Shown: in pieces, positions 46,063 through 59,870 of the stretch | How positions within the stretch are numbered: the stretch's first letter is position 1 | Layout: each line of letters starts with the position of its first letter | Assembly: GCA_033629205.1 (NCBI GenBank) | Contig: CM066170.1 | Coordinates: forward strand, 11,977,501 to 12,041,500 | Length of the DNA stretch: 64,000 nt | Source: Lithocarpus polystachyus | Lineage: Eukaryota > Streptophyta > Magnoliopsida > Fagales > Fagaceae | Reading direction: 5' to 3' | Made by a program: the position numbers and the translations under genes | Notes under the pieces: model-generated | What the model saw: the letters and a program-made list of their open reading frames with translations, nothing else | Told to the model about the DNA's origin: nothing | Database searches by the model: none

Positions 46063-48051
46063 CAAAGAGACATATGTGTGTGTGAAAAATGTCGATTTCA
46101 CATACTCACTTATACACACACTATTTTTGCACGGAAATCGTATCTTAAAATTACGATTTTAGTTCAAAATTTTGAATGCATATATATTGTGGGTAAGGGA
46201 GTGTGTGCACTGGAAATCACTTTATGGATGTATGCAAGTTTTGAGTATATACAAAAACTAGTCACAAACCCGTGCGAACCTACTTGTTTGTGTGGTAAAC
46301 TCATCTGACTTCAATTTGTGTTACAATTTTATGAAAAAGTTATTGCTTGAAAGTGTAATAACTTGCAAAAAATAACTCAAAAATTCAAATATTAAAACTT
46401 CTGAAAGGACATCTTAGAAATTATTTAAAAAAAACAAAATATATATGATTACAAGATAAAGAAATATAAGAGAAAGAATTGCAATTCAAAAGAATAATCC
46501 ATGACTATAACTATTGAAATCTACCAATTAGTTTCGGATTTTGCAAAAATATGAATTTGAAAAATATAGATGTTAAAAAATTCCAAAAGGTATAAATTTA
46601 AAAAAAAAAAATCAAAAAATTTAGAGCTTACAAATTCTAGTCCAAAAAAAAAAAAAGTATTATATGACTACACAATAGGAAATATATAAGAAAATGATGT
46701 GTTATCCTCAAAAGAATAATTCATGGATATAGTTATTGAAATTTGCCAATTAATTTTAGATACTACAAAAAAATAACTAAAAAAATCCAGATGTTAAAAC
46801 TTTTGAAAGGCCAAAGAATCATAAGATTCACTTCCTATAGATTATTGAAATAAATAAATAAATATATATATATATATATATATATATGACTACATAATAG
46901 AGAAGTATAAGAGAAAAATTGATTGTTGAAATCTACCAATCATGTTCAAAGATTGCAAAAACTAAAGCAAAATTTAGATGCTACAACTTCTAAAATGCCA
47001 TACACACACAATTAAAGAATTAGAAGATTTAGAGCCTAGAAGTTATTAAAACAATTCAAAAAATATATATGACTATTCAAAAGAGAAATACATGTTTCCA
47101 TAAAAAAGAAAATAAGTTTTAATGGGTCTAAACTTTAAACAATGAAAAAAATGGAATCATAAATAATTATAGGTATAGGGTTTGTGATTCATAGTTGTAT
47201 AAAAGGTCGTACCAAGGTCACTTTTAAAAAATACATGAAAAACCATAAAATAAAATTTTTTTTCTCACCGGTTACTTTGTGCTCCTAGCAAACCTACAAA
47301 AACAAAAGGAAAAGGGAAAAAAAATCAATGGAAAACCATTAACAAAATTTTTTAATGGGTCTAAACTTTAAACAATAAACAAAAAATAATCATAAACAAT
47401 AATAGGTGCTAGATATATGGTTAATTGTTATATATTTATAAAGCAAAAGAATTAGAAAACCCAAATTAAAAAAAAAAAAATAAAAAGAGTTGTACAAAGA
47501 TCAATGGTTGTAAAACACAATCGTTAATTGTTATATATTTATAAAGCAAAAGAATTAGAAAACCCAGATTAAAAAAATAAAAAGGGACGTACAAAGATCA
47601 ATGGTTGTAAAACACAATCTTTGGTACCATGTTTAAATGGAATTTCAGATACTTGTCCTGTGTCTCCCATCAAGTTTGCTTGGTAATAAGTACATTTATT
47701 TGGGTGTTATGCTTCGGCATTAATCTTCTTCTTTTGCTCCTCATCCTTAGCTCAGAGGAATAAAGCAAAGATTTGCAAAGTCAACTAGGAAAACAAAGAT
47801 GGCTTGTTAGGTTACCCTACGGATTGGGAATGGGAAAACAAAGATGACTTGCGTAGGAAAGAGTTCTACGGAAAAAAATAATTTTTTTAAAATAAAATAA
47901 TAATGATGAGTTTGAATTTAAGTTGAACTTATTATAAAGATTAAGTTCCACTCCTTGTTAAGTTCAAACTAAAAAAAAATAATTTTATTTAAATAAAATG
48001 ACAATTTTATTTAACTATTGTGAGAGTTTTAGAAATTTCGGTTATATATAT
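46063..48051. other. AT-rich intergenic DNA with local tandem duplications
   Basis: No gene. A loosely repeated theme (ACTACACAATAG, AAATATAAGAGAAA, TTGAAATCTACCAAT, ATGTTAAAACTT) recurs at about 46,440, 46,660, 46,880 and 47,060, suggesting an old tandem array. A sharper pair, 47,421-47,523 and 47,524-47,622, has a 103-base period. (AT)n at 46,861-46,887 and 48,042-48,060. Confidence 0.55.
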
Positions 48052-48559
48052 ATATATATAGGAAAATTATTGTGAAATCCCGAACTACAAGACACCTTGT
48101 AGTCCCGACCTCGTAATCCCAACCAATAAATACAAGACACCTCGTTAAAAAAATGCTTACATAGGATGTTATGCCACATCAGCTCAATGACCCCTACCCA
48201 TCTTAACCTCTGTTAACCCCGTTTGAGTGGAATTCAAAATTTAGATTAGAACCAAGCGGGGCTGTGAAAATTTTCATATCTTATTAAAAACTCAAAACTT
48301 TTCAGATTTCATTTTCCTGAAATATTCCTTCTACATCAAAATACCTCTGTCATCTGTCCAAGACTCTAAGAGCCTATTGTGTTTGCCTTCCTGGTAGTGA
48401 AATCCAACCCAAAATTTGGCTGATCTTTTCAAGTTGTTGCACCGTCTAAGAGATCTTCGACAGCAACACTGCTCGAAGCTCTGCCCCCACGTGAGGTCCC
48501 TACCGCTTTTTCTCTCCTCAAAATACTAATTTTTATTTACCAGATTCGTCTTATATGTG

Positions 48560-49579
48560 TGTCTGTATGTACTTTTTTGATTGATTTTGAATTACCAAAC
48601 AAAAGGGACTACCAAGAAGTCGTCTCTTTCAGAGTCCACATCGCTAAATGGGAAACAATCGGTGGCATTGTTGGTCAAGGTAGTATTATTCCAAGATTTA
48701 TGTGGTATTTTGTTCCAAATTGTACGGTGTTATCATTTTTTTTTTTTTACTTTTTTTTTTTTCCGAATCAAAATTTTCTGACTTGAGCTGCTTGTTTCTA
48801 GGAGGATTGCACATTGTATGCGAATCTTTTTCATTCTTGAGTTATTTTATATTTTTGATTAGTTAACCTATCAAACCATTCTAGCATCTCCATAATTTAT
48901 AGAAGTTGATTTGAGGAAATGAGCCTTCTTATAATTGGGTTTAATTTCACAATGGTATAAACATGAGAAGATTGCAGATTTAATGTGTCTATCTCTTACA
49001 ATTAGGTCAATCTTATGGTTGTGATTGTTGTGTATCGTTGAAGCTGCCTTCTAAGTAGACACTGTAGATTTTTGTTGCTAAAATTATTGAGTTGTTCAGT
49101 GGAGGCTCTAAAGAGAAAGAGAAAATGTTCTATTACTTTCTTTTTTTCTCGTTTGGCTTATTTTGTTATTGTTAATTTGTTCCATACTTCCATAGTTCTT
49201 GCAACTTTTAGATGAATGAGGAAAGGCTTTCGCATCGACTAGCATGGTAGAAATACTGACATTGGTCATCTTTGATGATTGCATTGGTTCAAATCATAAA
49301 ACCTGTAGAAATTATAGTGACAATTTTTTTGCTGCAGTAGAGTATTTGGAAAAGAGTAAAAGAAGTTCCTTGATTACAATTATACCATAAGATTTATATT
49401 CAATGTAAGGATGAACTCATCTGTTTTACCTTCATTGGTTTAGCTCATTTGTCATTTGTTATGGGTTACATAATTAACACATTGACTTCCTCTTTCAGGA
49501 AGATGCAAAAAAACTTGACTATGTTGCTAAGAATCGCTACACAGCATATGTATATTGTTTTGCTCTAGTGTACGTCTAG
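48560..49579 (+). CDS. Putative two-exon reading frame inside the MULE, unknown
   Basis: The frame ending STSLNGKQSVALLVK reaches a donor AAG|GTAGT at 48,679-48,680. An acceptor TCTTTCAG precedes 49,499, from which EDAKKLDYVAKNRYTAYVYC is open in phase to TAG at 49,577-49,579. The true start is not defined; no convincing ATG was found in that frame, and an upstream exon is possible. The other frame of exon 1 reads RDYQEVVSFRVHIAKWETIG. The family was not recognised. It could be a captured host fragment; translation is unproven. Confidence 0.35.
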
Positions 49580-51869
49580 AGGATGGAAGATGTGTTTTGG
49601 ATGTAGCTGCCTCATTCTAGGATTTTGGGCTATGTCATGGCTGCTTTTTACTCTTTTGCATTTTGCAAAAGAATCTTTGCCTATAAGCATAATCGGACTT
49701 TGTTATCACAATGTACAATGATAAGTAGTTTAGTTTCTTAAACATTTGTAATTGATTTGGTTTGTATGAAATTTCATTGGTCTTAAAAAGTACTATTCAT
49801 TACTTGCCCTTTGAATTGTTGTATATAAATTCAAATTATAATAATTTTCATAGTGCCAAAGTTGTTCACAGAATCACAGGTTAACTGTTACTTTGGCATT
49901 ATGTTTTGCATTGAATCTCATGTGAAGCAATCTCCCTATCCCAAGCCTAATATATTTTCATGAAATTATGTTATGAACTAGACAAGTATGGATATGATGC
50001 AAGGAAATGATGGCATGAAGCCTAAAGAGTATTGGAATGCAAAACAAGTTTTGCTGAAGGAGTCCAATGCAGAGTAGGTGTTGCTGATGGAGTCCAATTT
50101 GTTAGCTGGGGTTATCAGATAGAAGATAGAGATTTTGTTGGATTAGTTCTCTAGTTTATTTGATAGGCTTATCAAATAAAGGCTTCCTATCATTTAGGTA
50201 GAGTTACTTGATTGCTAAAAAATTATTTTTCAAAATGTAATTCTTTATTATCGATTAGTGTTTGAGCATATTAGTTGTTTGTAATTGAAGACACTATATT
50301 TACAAGTTACAATCAATATCTTTTCTCTTTGTTATCACATAAACAAGAAAGAGATCAGAAAAAGACTTACAACTAAAGGAAAGAAAGTTCCCTCTAGTAT
50401 GTAGATATAAACAAAGAGTGAAAAAAAAAAGTGAAAAAAAAAAAAACTCTTCTAATTAAAGACTACAAGAGAGTTCAACTTAGGGGGAGGGGAATAATTG
50501 CCCTATCCTTCCTATCTATATTGACATTGACCTGATTATCTTAGATGAATAAATCTAAATGTTCCAATTTGGACTTCAATCGTAGCAACTTTACTTTGTC
50601 TCCCACTGTTGCTTCAGCTTAGCCTCTAGCTTTCAACCTTCATTCATGGGGCAACTTCAACTGCTCTGATTTGGGCATTAATGCTAATTGCCTCTGCAAG
50701 TAAAAATTCATGAATATTAATTATAAAAAGAAATGGCAAATGGTTGCTAAAAGTAATATGCATGTGACATCAACTCTAACGGAACCAAACAAGAGCTGCT
50801 TATGCATCGTTGCATTTGCTTCTTGTTCAAATCGATTCTACATTAGTAACACCCAACAAACCATTTTAATTTACACTATACAAACATGCATAGTTATCAT
50901 TAAGTTTCATTTCTCTTAGACACCTCATATGCAAAAGTATAAAACAAATTAACACATGTAAATAGGAAAAAGAAACTATGCTCTTACAAGTACATCATTT
51001 AGGCCAAAGCATATGTTTCCCTCTTCTAAATCCCCTTCCCATAGCCCCAACACAGCTAAAACATGCCCACCACAAATGATACCATCATATACCTACCCAC
51101 CAGGAATGAGGGCATAAGCCAACAAAGAAATGCCAAAAAAAAAAAAAAAAAAAACAAGCATTTCCACAAACACCTTAAAGGCAATCTTTCAAGAGGTCAA
51201 TCATATGAAATTTCAATTTGAAAGTCCATCTACAAATTTACGAATATTCAGTAAACTATCAACATCATATACATGAAATACTTAACTACAATATACTTGG
51301 ACTCATACGCTTGGAAACATTTGAAACAAAGAGAGCAAGAAACTGAAATCTAAAAGGTTTGGATTGCCCATGAAAGCATCGGTACCCAAGAAACAAAGGT
51401 GAAAAATCCCTTGTTTATCAAATCCAACGAAAAAACCTATATCCAAACTAAATCAATCTCTTCAATTCAGAAACCACAAATTGAACTCCAAATGAACCAA
51501 GTACTAAAAAAAAAAACCCTTAGAGTGAGAAAGGAATTTTCAATTGCTCCCCAATAACCACATAACCAAAAAAAAAAAAACACAAAACAAAGAGAGAAAG
51601 GAAATAGTACAATCAATAGTAAGAACCAAAACTCTAAACGGAAGGGAATTAGACAGAGAGAGAGAGCTAACCCGAGAGGAAGAAGATCTAAGCTTGGGCC
51701 TATAAAGAGCAATCTAAGAGCTGAAGGAGGAGAGGTGGATAACTGCTATGGTAGGGAGATTGGGAGAGAGCAGGTTCTTGGAATTTTGATACAGATGTCA
51801 TATCCAAAAAATGAAAAATGAAATTTGAAAGTTTTGAATTTTGATTGAGACTGCAATTCTAGTGAAGCC
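49580..51869. other. MULE interior, no gene seen
   Basis: Noncoding-looking sequence between the putative exon 2 and the right inverted repeat. Poly-A tracts near 50,420-50,445 and 51,136-51,154. The open frame at 51,467-51,712 (minus) is hydrophobic low-complexity text next to the inverted repeat and is not called a gene. Confidence 0.5.
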
Positions 51870-52813
51870 CGCCCAATTCACTTCTAAATTTTGAATTCCA
51901 CACAACGGGGTTAATAGAAGTTAGGATGGGTAGGGGTTATTGAGCTGATATGGCATAAAATCTTATGTAAGCATTTTTTAACGAGGTGTCTTGTATTTAT
52001 TGGTTGGGATTACAAGGTTAGCAAGCTGATTTTGTGGTCCGGGACTATACAATAATTTTCCATATATATATATATATATATTAGTAATCTATTGAGTTTT
52101 TGACAATCCATAAGATAATTCAAGCTTTTTTTCAAAATGCCTAACAAGTTTTCTCTGGTATTTTTTTTAGGGGGATGGATTGAGGCATTTGTGGTCTTTT
52201 TCAAAAATGATTTGCAGCAATATCAAACCCAGATTTTAAAACTGACGTTGTTGTATTGCACGTACTGATACTGACTTTAAAGCTTAATGCACGTCTTGGA
52301 AACCACGAGAGATGTTGCTGAAAACCGTGGTATAAATTGCAGTTATTGTCCTCATTATGATTGAATATGTGTTTTACAAATATATGGAATTGATTGCCAA
52401 CTTAGCACCGAGGAACTCGCACCCCAAATTCAGAAAACATTTTGCCAACCCCACTAGGATAGTTTGAGTCTCAACCCGAACAAGAACCCTCGCTCTCACT
52501 CAGCTCAAGAAGAGCACTAATAAAATTGAATGTGGGAAAGAATTTGCTGACATAATCTTAATTATTAACTACAAATGTAACTGTAATCAATCATGTCGAC
52601 CTATATTAAATTATTAGGTAGTGTCTTTCTCAACATTCTAGTCAATCTATGTGTTTTAACTAAAAGTTAATACTATAACTTTATTTTTCTTTTGGCCCAA
52701 CACTATGAATTTCAATTTTCATTTCCTAAGTTCAATTAAATGTCCAAGCAAGCGAGAGCAAGAGAGAGGAGGTTCAATTAAATGTCTTCATCTAACATCT
52801 GTGAAGCAACATG

Positions 52814-52814
<1 letters not shown>

Positions 52815-52874
<60 letters not shown>

Positions 52875-52881
52875 TGTATGT
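52815..52881. repeat. (TA)n followed by (TATG)n microsatellite
   Basis: About 33 bases of TA passing into nine or so TATG units; a compound simple repeat. Confidence 0.95.
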
Positions 52882-52890
52882 GAGTTAAGC

Positions 52891-53055
52891 TAACGAATGC
52901 CCTTACTGCATTGGTTAAGAATCCATTTTAGGAAAGTTTTGATATCACTTTTATGGAAAATAAAAATAGCTTTCAAAATATTAATTGTTTTTTTCTTTTC
53001 CAATAAAATTTTTCTTTAAATGGATTATTAATCAATACCCTAAGGGCATTCGTTA
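52891..53055. mobile_element. Small MITE with perfect 15-bp TIRs
   Basis: TAACGAATGCCCTTA at 52,891 is exactly inverted at 53,041-53,055. The 165-base interior is AT-rich. A related, older element (CTTAGGGTATCGATTAA to TTTTAGGACATTCATTAAC, 58,068-58,710) is interrupted by another insertion. Confidence 0.75.
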
Positions 53056-53777
53056 GTATTTCCCTATATATATATATATATATATATATAGCATAACTTG
53101 GCTATGAAAACTTCAAGGTGCATTTCTCTGCCGAACAGGCTTGAATCTCATTATTGAAGAAAAATATTTTACAAAATTAAAAAAGAAAGAAAGAAAGAAT
53201 TTATGCTGCAACTGCTTTAAAAATGGTGATGATTGGACAAGGGTCTCCCCCCTATTATCGTTGCATATTGAGATCATAGACAAATGTTCTAATGATATGC
53301 TTTTCTCAAAAAGATGGGTAATGAGAAAATATTTCTATATAAATCTTAAGGATTATGCTAATGTTTTTATCTAGTTAGGAAAATAAATATCCTTCAAACT
53401 GAATTGGAGGAATCTCCTCAAACTCATTACATGTATATTGCTTACAAAAGATTCATGAAACCATTCTAGCAAAAAGAGAGAAAATCAGCAAGCCAATTAA
53501 TAATCTCTTAGTCATAACTAAAACTCTCTTCTTCTTTTTTTGGGGGGGGGGGGGGGGGGGGTGTCTTTGGTTGAGATTTCCTGCTTCCTTGTAACTTCCG
53601 TTCAAGCCTTCTATGCTCCTTAGACAAAGCCCAGTTTATGTAAACATAATTGTTTGATAAATGATCACACACTCATGGGTCCCAAATTTGATACAGCAGG
53701 CTTGTATTAAAGCAACAATCAATACCACGATAATCATTATTGTCAATGTGAGATTCTATTTGAGTTTCATCGATATT

Positions 53778-53986
53778 GGGTCTGTTTGGATACCGCTTAT
53801 TGCTGAAAACTAAAAACACTGTAGCAAAATAATTTTTAAATGTGTGAATAGTATCATGGGACCCAATTTTAATGAAATTTTTGTTTAAAAAAAAGTACTT
53901 GTGGGTCCTGTGAACAGAGCACGGGACCCACTAAGTTGGATGCAAATGTAGCTGAAACCAAGTTTCAGCACTATCCAAACTCAGTC
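53778..53986. mobile_element. hAT-like MITE in copy B
   Basis: GGGTCTGTTTGGATACC at the left and CTATCCAAACTCAGTC at the right are inverted relatives. The element is absent at the same place in copies A and C (between TTT and CTTCATCTCC), so copies A and C show the empty site. Confidence 0.8.
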
Positions 53987-54137
53987 TTCATCTCCAATTG
54001 AGTTTGAAAACCTTAAACTCAAAATGAGAAATTAAGAATGTTATTGGAACAGAGCTAGAGGAAAACCACCTTAAATTGGAGATGAAAATATATTTGGCTC
54101 TTCATTTCCATTTGATTTGAATTAGCAAAATAGCTTG

Positions 54138-55785
54138 CTTTTTTTTTTTTTTTTTTTATGAACTAGAAATTTTTTTAAAAGAGAAAACAAACTACACAGG
54201 CAAACAAGCCTCACCCTAAATAACAGAAACAAAAGAAGGGTTGTTACCAACATCAAAAGAACCAAAAAATTACAAGTTAAAGACCACTTTGCTAGAGCAT
54301 GAGGAGCCATATTGCACAACTTGAGCACCCAACAAACAGAAATCTTAGGAGAAGATGCCAAGAGAATTCAAGAGTCATCACAAATGGACTTGATTCTCCA
54401 AGGGGGGCAGCTTCCAAGTTAGAGAGAAGATTGGAACAAACTTGGGAGTCTGATTCTATGATAATCGCCTCAAACTCCAAATTAGCTACCAAGGTTAGAG
54501 CCCATTTAATAGCTTTAGCTTCTGCCTAAAGAGGGAAGATGGTATTCACTCTCTTAGAACAAGCAAAAACCAACTCCCCTCTCCAATCTCTGGTGATAGA
54601 TGCAATGGAAGAACAATGAAGGCCCACAGCAGCATCAACATTAATCTTGATTGAAGAAATGGAGGGAGTGGTCAACTGATGTGAAGGAGCCAAGGTGGCC
54701 TGGCTTGAGACAAAAGGCCTAGCAGACTTGTGTTCAAGAAATAATTTAGAGATTCTAGAGGATAGCTCTTCAACCTTTACAGCAACACCTTTAAAAAGAG
54801 AAACATTTCTCTGCTTCCAGATAACATCACATAAAATAGGTCCAAAAAGGAAGAAGTCTTCCCTTTGGCACATAGTAAGCTCCTCGGCAAAGGAGGAGAG
54901 AAGAGAAAATTAATGAGGTCATGAATGGAGGCAAGGCTAAAAGAGTCAGTTCTTACACCCCACTGACTGTGAAACCAAAGAGACTTAGCAATAGGGCAAA
55001 GAGCAAATATGTGGAAAGATGAGTCATTAGACAAGTTACAAAGAGGACACCCCACCTCAACATTGGCAAATTGACTAATGACATCTTTGGTAGGTAGAAC
55101 ATTTGCTGCAATTCTCCATAAGTGCATTTTTAGCCTTTCATGCAACCTAGACTTCCACACTTGGCCCTGGGAAAGGTCCATTATTAAAGGAGGGGAAGAA
55201 ATTCTGCCCAACCAATAAGCAGATTTGATTGTGAATTTCCCAGAATTTGTGAGGGTCCAAGACCAACAATCAGCACTAGGGAAAGAGGGAAAAGGTAATT
55301 GCATAATAATGTCCACCATTGAATCCTTAAAGAAATGCCAAAGTTTAGCAATATCCCGACCACTGCAATCTTGATTCAAGAGTTGAGAAACAATCAAAGC
55401 AGGATCTGGATTTACACCAACCTTGGGAGATGGGATGAAACTTGGCAGATTTAGGACCCACGGGTCTAACCAAGTTCTAATGGACTCACCAACAAACAAG
55501 CCGCTTCAGATAGTAGGTGTTTAGTGCCAGCAAGACTTTTCCAAACAGGGGAAGCATTACTATGGGGAGCTTGATAAAGCCAATTGTGGCAAACTTTGTA
55601 CTTAGCTCTCAGTACCTCAATGCAAAGACAATCTTTCCCAAATAACACCCACCAAGAAAGTTTGGAGAGGAGAGCTTGGTTGAAATCCTAGAATTTTGTG
55701 AAACCCAACCTCCCTCCTTTTGGGGTCTACATAATGACGACCAAGAAATTGGAGTCCAATAAGAATCGGACTTTGATTTGCTTGT
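54138..55785 (-). mobile_element. 5'-truncated LINE (L1-type) inserted in copy B
   Basis: On the minus strand: the end of the reverse transcriptase ORF, a zf-RVT zinc-binding domain (GKFTIKSAYWLG, LKMHLWRIAANVLPTKDVIS, GCPLCNLSNDSSFHIFALCP; 55,499-54,900) and a C-terminal RNase H-like domain (KINVDAAVG, ITRDWRGELVFACSKRV, EAKAIKWALTLV, IIIESDSQVCSNLL; 54,700-54,350). It ends in poly-A (T-run 54,139-54,157). Frames change near 55,500, near 54,890 and near 54,350, and a stop interrupts the RNase H part. GCTTG at both ends (54,133-54,137 and 55,780-55,784) is a short target duplication. Copies A and C give the empty site. Confidence 0.9.
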
Positions 55786-56056
55786 GCTAAGAAAAGTTGA
55801 CAAATTAAAAGTTCCCCAGATTTTTGAGACATTCCTGCAGCATCTTGTGGCCCTAAGCGCTTAAAGTTAAACCAAGTCTTGTCTCACCAGTAAACCAACT
55901 CCAGCAGAAAGTAAAGAGTAGAGAGAGCTAATTCAAATTTTGTTTTGTTTTGTACTCCAACGTTGGCATTCATGGCACATTTTGGGGTACATTTTCACAT
56001 TGAAGTGGACACCTCAAAACCACGTCAACATGTGTTTGAGGTACACGAAGGGGCGT

Positions 56057-56059
<3 letters not shown>

Positions 56060-56130
<71 letters not shown>
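56060..56130. repeat. (CT)n microsatellite in copy B
   Basis: About 71 bases, at the position equivalent to 653-732 in copy A. Confidence 0.97.
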
Positions 56131-56134
<4 letters not shown>

Positions 56135-56939
56135 TCACCATGCAAACTATAGACAAATGTTAAGTAATAGAATGACACACATGATTGAAGGGTCATATCA
56201 ATCTTCGTTAGGTTAATTATTTTCTATTTTAAATGAATATGTTTTATAATGATTGAAGAGTTTTTGTACAGGCAAAGAGCTTTCATAGTTGAACTAGCTA
56301 GTAGTCCATAATATTTCTAACCGAAACATCAAGGGTTTATATACCCTACTCCCAACTATCAACGTATAATATTAAAAAAAAAATTCATATAAAATCTCAT
56401 TGTCGTAATAAATATAGCTTGGTATTTTTATTTAATGGAAATATAGCTTGGTATTTGATTGTTGCTTTATATATAAGTAGTCATAACATTTACATTCAAA
56501 ATCCCTGATATCGTATTTATAAAATAAATTTTTTAAAAAAAATACTAAGATATATTGTCTATCTCACGTGGGTAGTTACTACGGTTTTTTTTTTTTTTTT
56601 TTTTTTTTTTGGGAGGGGGGGGGGGGGTGTATAGGATTTAAAACGATGATCCTTCAAAAAAATGTAAGCATACTATAACCCACTCCCTTTGATCTTAATT
56701 ATGACATCTAGAAATTTGGGATCAATGAGTGTGATTTTTTTATCAAAAAACTATTTTTGTATAATTGGGCTTTGTCTAAGGAGTATTCTAGGTCATTTCT
56801 GTGATAAGCGCAAGTGGTAGATTTAAGGCCCAATGGGATACGCAAAACTTGGACTTTGTCTAAGGAATATTCTAGGTCATTTTTGTATAAAATGGGCTTT
56901 GTCTAAGGAATGTTCTAGGTCATTTCTTAAATTGTGCAA

Positions 56940-56958
56940 AGTTTTAAACTTCTAAATT

Positions 56959-57043
<85 letters not shown>

Positions 57044-59230
57044 TTTTTAATATACTCATGTAGACATGAAAATTTAAATTGATGAGATCAAAATTTATTA
57101 GTTTAGAAAGTTCTAAGGACTTTTCAATTTTTTCATCTCGAAAACTTAGTGAATTATTAGAGATTTAGGATCTAATTCTACCTCCTTTAAGTTGGACAGA
57201 CTTGAGTATAAGAGAACTATAATGTAACTAGTCTTAGCCATAAAATATATCATTCATTTCTTATTGGGTAGAAGGACCTTCCAAATCAAATCGAAAATCA
57301 TAAGATTCTACCTTTTATAAAATAATATATATATATATAATGAAAAATTATTGGCAATAATCAAGTAATCAATAATTAACATAGTTGATAAAATCTTGTT
57401 TAATAGAAAACAAGAGAGATAATCTACCATAAATTAAACAAATCTTAAAGAGATAAAAGTGTGTATATATATATATATATATCATAAGATATAAGCAATA
57501 AGTTCTAACTATAAAACATTATAGAAATAGCATCAAAATGAGCTTTGACTTTTCACCTGATAAGCTAATGTCGTATGTAAAAAATCTGATGGCTAATGAA
57601 AAGTTAATACACTACACAAAAAAGCTTTGAGGAAAAACCTCAAAAAAGTATTTCAAGAAATTTTTGTAACCTTTTTTCAGCCATTTAGAGAGATTAGTGT
57701 AAATACTAAATAGTTTGTATTTTATATGATGTGGATATAATAATATAAAATCTTAAGTTTCCGGATGAAATGATGCAAAAAGCATAAATTGTTACATCCT
57801 TTTTACTAAAGCTAGTTTCATTGCATGTCCATTGTCTGCCGTCTAAACTAGATAAACTTTGGGTGAAGTACTGTACAATAGTTTAATAAAGTACTATAAA
57901 AGTCTAAAAAGTGTCAAGACCTTGAAAATGAAGACATCTTTATTATTAATTTTTTTTCTTATTATAAACATCAAAATCCAGGTAAACTTTGGAATGTGTT
58001 CTGTCTATATATTATCTTGTCATATATATTTACTCCATCAAGTGACCTGTTTTGTTGTTAACAAATACTCTTAGGGTATCGATTAATTAATTATTTTAAA
58101 GAAATTTTAATACCACTTTCATGAAAAATAAAAAAAGTTACCAAATAAGTCAATTACCTTTTCTTTTCCTATAAAAAGTTTCTAAAAATGGTTAATTAAC
58201 AAATATGATAGGAGTGCTCTGGGCGTGGGGTTGCTGATGGCAAGCTCTGGTGCGTGGGGTTGCTGATGGCTAGTGTGAGGGGTGCCGATGGGCTGTGCGA
58301 AGAGTGCTGATGGCATGTGCGTAGAGTGCTGATGTGGCTTAGGGCTGCTGTGCTTAGATCAGAGGTTGCTGCTACCATGTAGATGGGTTTAAGTCATTGA
58401 GTAGAAAGTTAAGGGATAGTGTAATGGGTATTATCTGTTAGTTACAGCTATTGAGGGATGGGGTGGTGAGTTAGTTAGTTAGTAGTAGTTATAGGAAGTC
58501 TTCCAATTCTGTTAGGCTTGGGTATAAAGGAATGTAGATTCTGAATATGGAATACAAGAAGAAAATTAATGCAAACTCCTGTGTCTTTCTCTTTTTCTAA
58601 TCCCTATCTCTTTTTCCCCTAATCTTTCTCTATTCTATTTTACTTCCAAATCCCCTGTTTCTTCTTATTTGGTTTGGAATAAGGTGATTCCTATCAAAAT
58701 ACTTTTAGGACATTCATTAACATTTCCTTTTATTAATTAGAAAAGGAGAGCAAAGCTAATAATATCGATAATCCAACTTTATTTTTTATTTTATTCTTTT
58801 AAAAAGTTCCATTTTCTTTTTTGCGTTTTTGGTCGCAGAGTTAAAAGTTGCTTGATTCATGGGGTGGGTGGTTGGGATGGTCTTTAAAAAAAATAATGTT
58901 TTGGTACATTTGAGAAAGGTGTAAGAAGTGAGTTTCATAGAAAAAGAAAAGAAACAATAGGTGTATATTCCATTTTCATTGTCATTCTAATGCTAGACGG
59001 ATTGAAGCCGAGCTCAACGAGTGGCAGTATATTATATATACCTGAGATTATAGAATATAGATATGGAAAATATATAATTGCCTTCAGTGGCTGATACTTT
59101 TTCAAAGATATTGGTTATAGTGGAAAAATAAGCCTAAAAGTCACAAAAAAAAAAAATTCAGTAAATGTCTTAACGGAATACAATCTTTTTTCTTTTTTTT
59201 CTTTTTTTTAAGGAGAGAAGTCAATTCAAG
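56940..59230. other. Stretch of copy B unmatched in A or C, no gene
   Basis: Includes a long (ATT)n tract (56,960-57,041), (AT)n at 57,467-57,482 and a worn MITE (58,068-58,710). Into that MITE a further piece has gone (about 58,205-58,695). This piece has GGGTTGCTGATGGC repeats and a TATAAAGG-containing part like an LTR promoter, with no partner found. No conserved coding frame. Confidence 0.5.
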
Positions 59231-59460
59231 TCATGGGAAAGGAAATGGGAAATTTTTTTTCTGACCACGTACTGAAGAAAAAGGGAAATTATCAAGTGAA
59301 GAAAAACTCAGTAGAATTTGCTAAGAAAACACAACTTAACTTTGGGTTCAACATTTTCCTCTCACCATTTCTTTTTTCCTTTCTTTCTCTCTTTTTAACG
59401 GTCTCCCTTGCTCCTTTTCTTCCTTTCTTGTTTTTTATCCCTAGCAAAATTAGTTAACGA

Positions 59461-59870
59461 CTACTTTTACGTTTTGTGTCCAAATGCAAATTTTCCAAGT
59501 GCTGTCGCTTGGGTGGGGAGTAGTTTTAACGGTAAAAGTGTCAAACAAGGCAAGAAAGACTTTGTAGAAGTTGCTAAGAAAACACACGTTTCAACTTTCG
59601 GTTCAACTTTTTCCTCTTTTTCTTCCTTCCTTTTCCTTTTATATTGGCTACTTTCATCTCTCATGCTACTTTTACGTTTTGTGTCCAAATGCAAATTTTC
59701 CAAGTGCTGTCACTTGGGTGGGGAGTAGTTTTAACGGTGAAAGTGTCAAACATGGCAAGAAAGACTTTGCAGAATTTGCTAAGAAAACACACATTTCAAC
59801 TTTCGGTTCAACTTTTTCCTCTTTTTCTTCCTTCCTTTTCGTTTTATATTGGCTACTTTCATCTCTCATG
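59461..59870 (+). repeat. Two tandem 205-base units
   Basis: 59,461-59,665 and 59,666-59,870 are near identical (CTACTTTTACGTTTTGTGTC to TTTCATCTCTCATG). A more diverged third unit lies upstream (about 59,230-59,455). Copy A holds a single equivalent at about 2,320-2,505, so the expansion is specific to copy B. Confidence 0.93.

Larger units (their letters stand above)
48061..52061. mobile_element. 4.0-kb MULE with long inverted repeats (Pack-MULE candidate)
   Basis: Terminal inverted repeats of about 190 bases: GGAAAATTATTGTGAAATCC at the left, inverted at the right end AATAATTTTCC. Both contain AACCAATAAATACAAGACAC and CTCAAT(G/A)ACCCCTACCCATC. A perfect 9-bp ATATATATA duplication flanks it, although it sits in an (AT)n tract, so the exact TSD is ambiguous. 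No MULE transposase domain was seen. The interior has a two-exon reading frame (48,560-49,579) and otherwise noncoding DNA. Confidence 0.88.

Noticed and set aside
53541..53562. Poly-G run (also 56,611-56,628) as G-quadruplex or regulatory site
   Set aside because: Single homopolymer runs prone to sequencing error; no supporting context.
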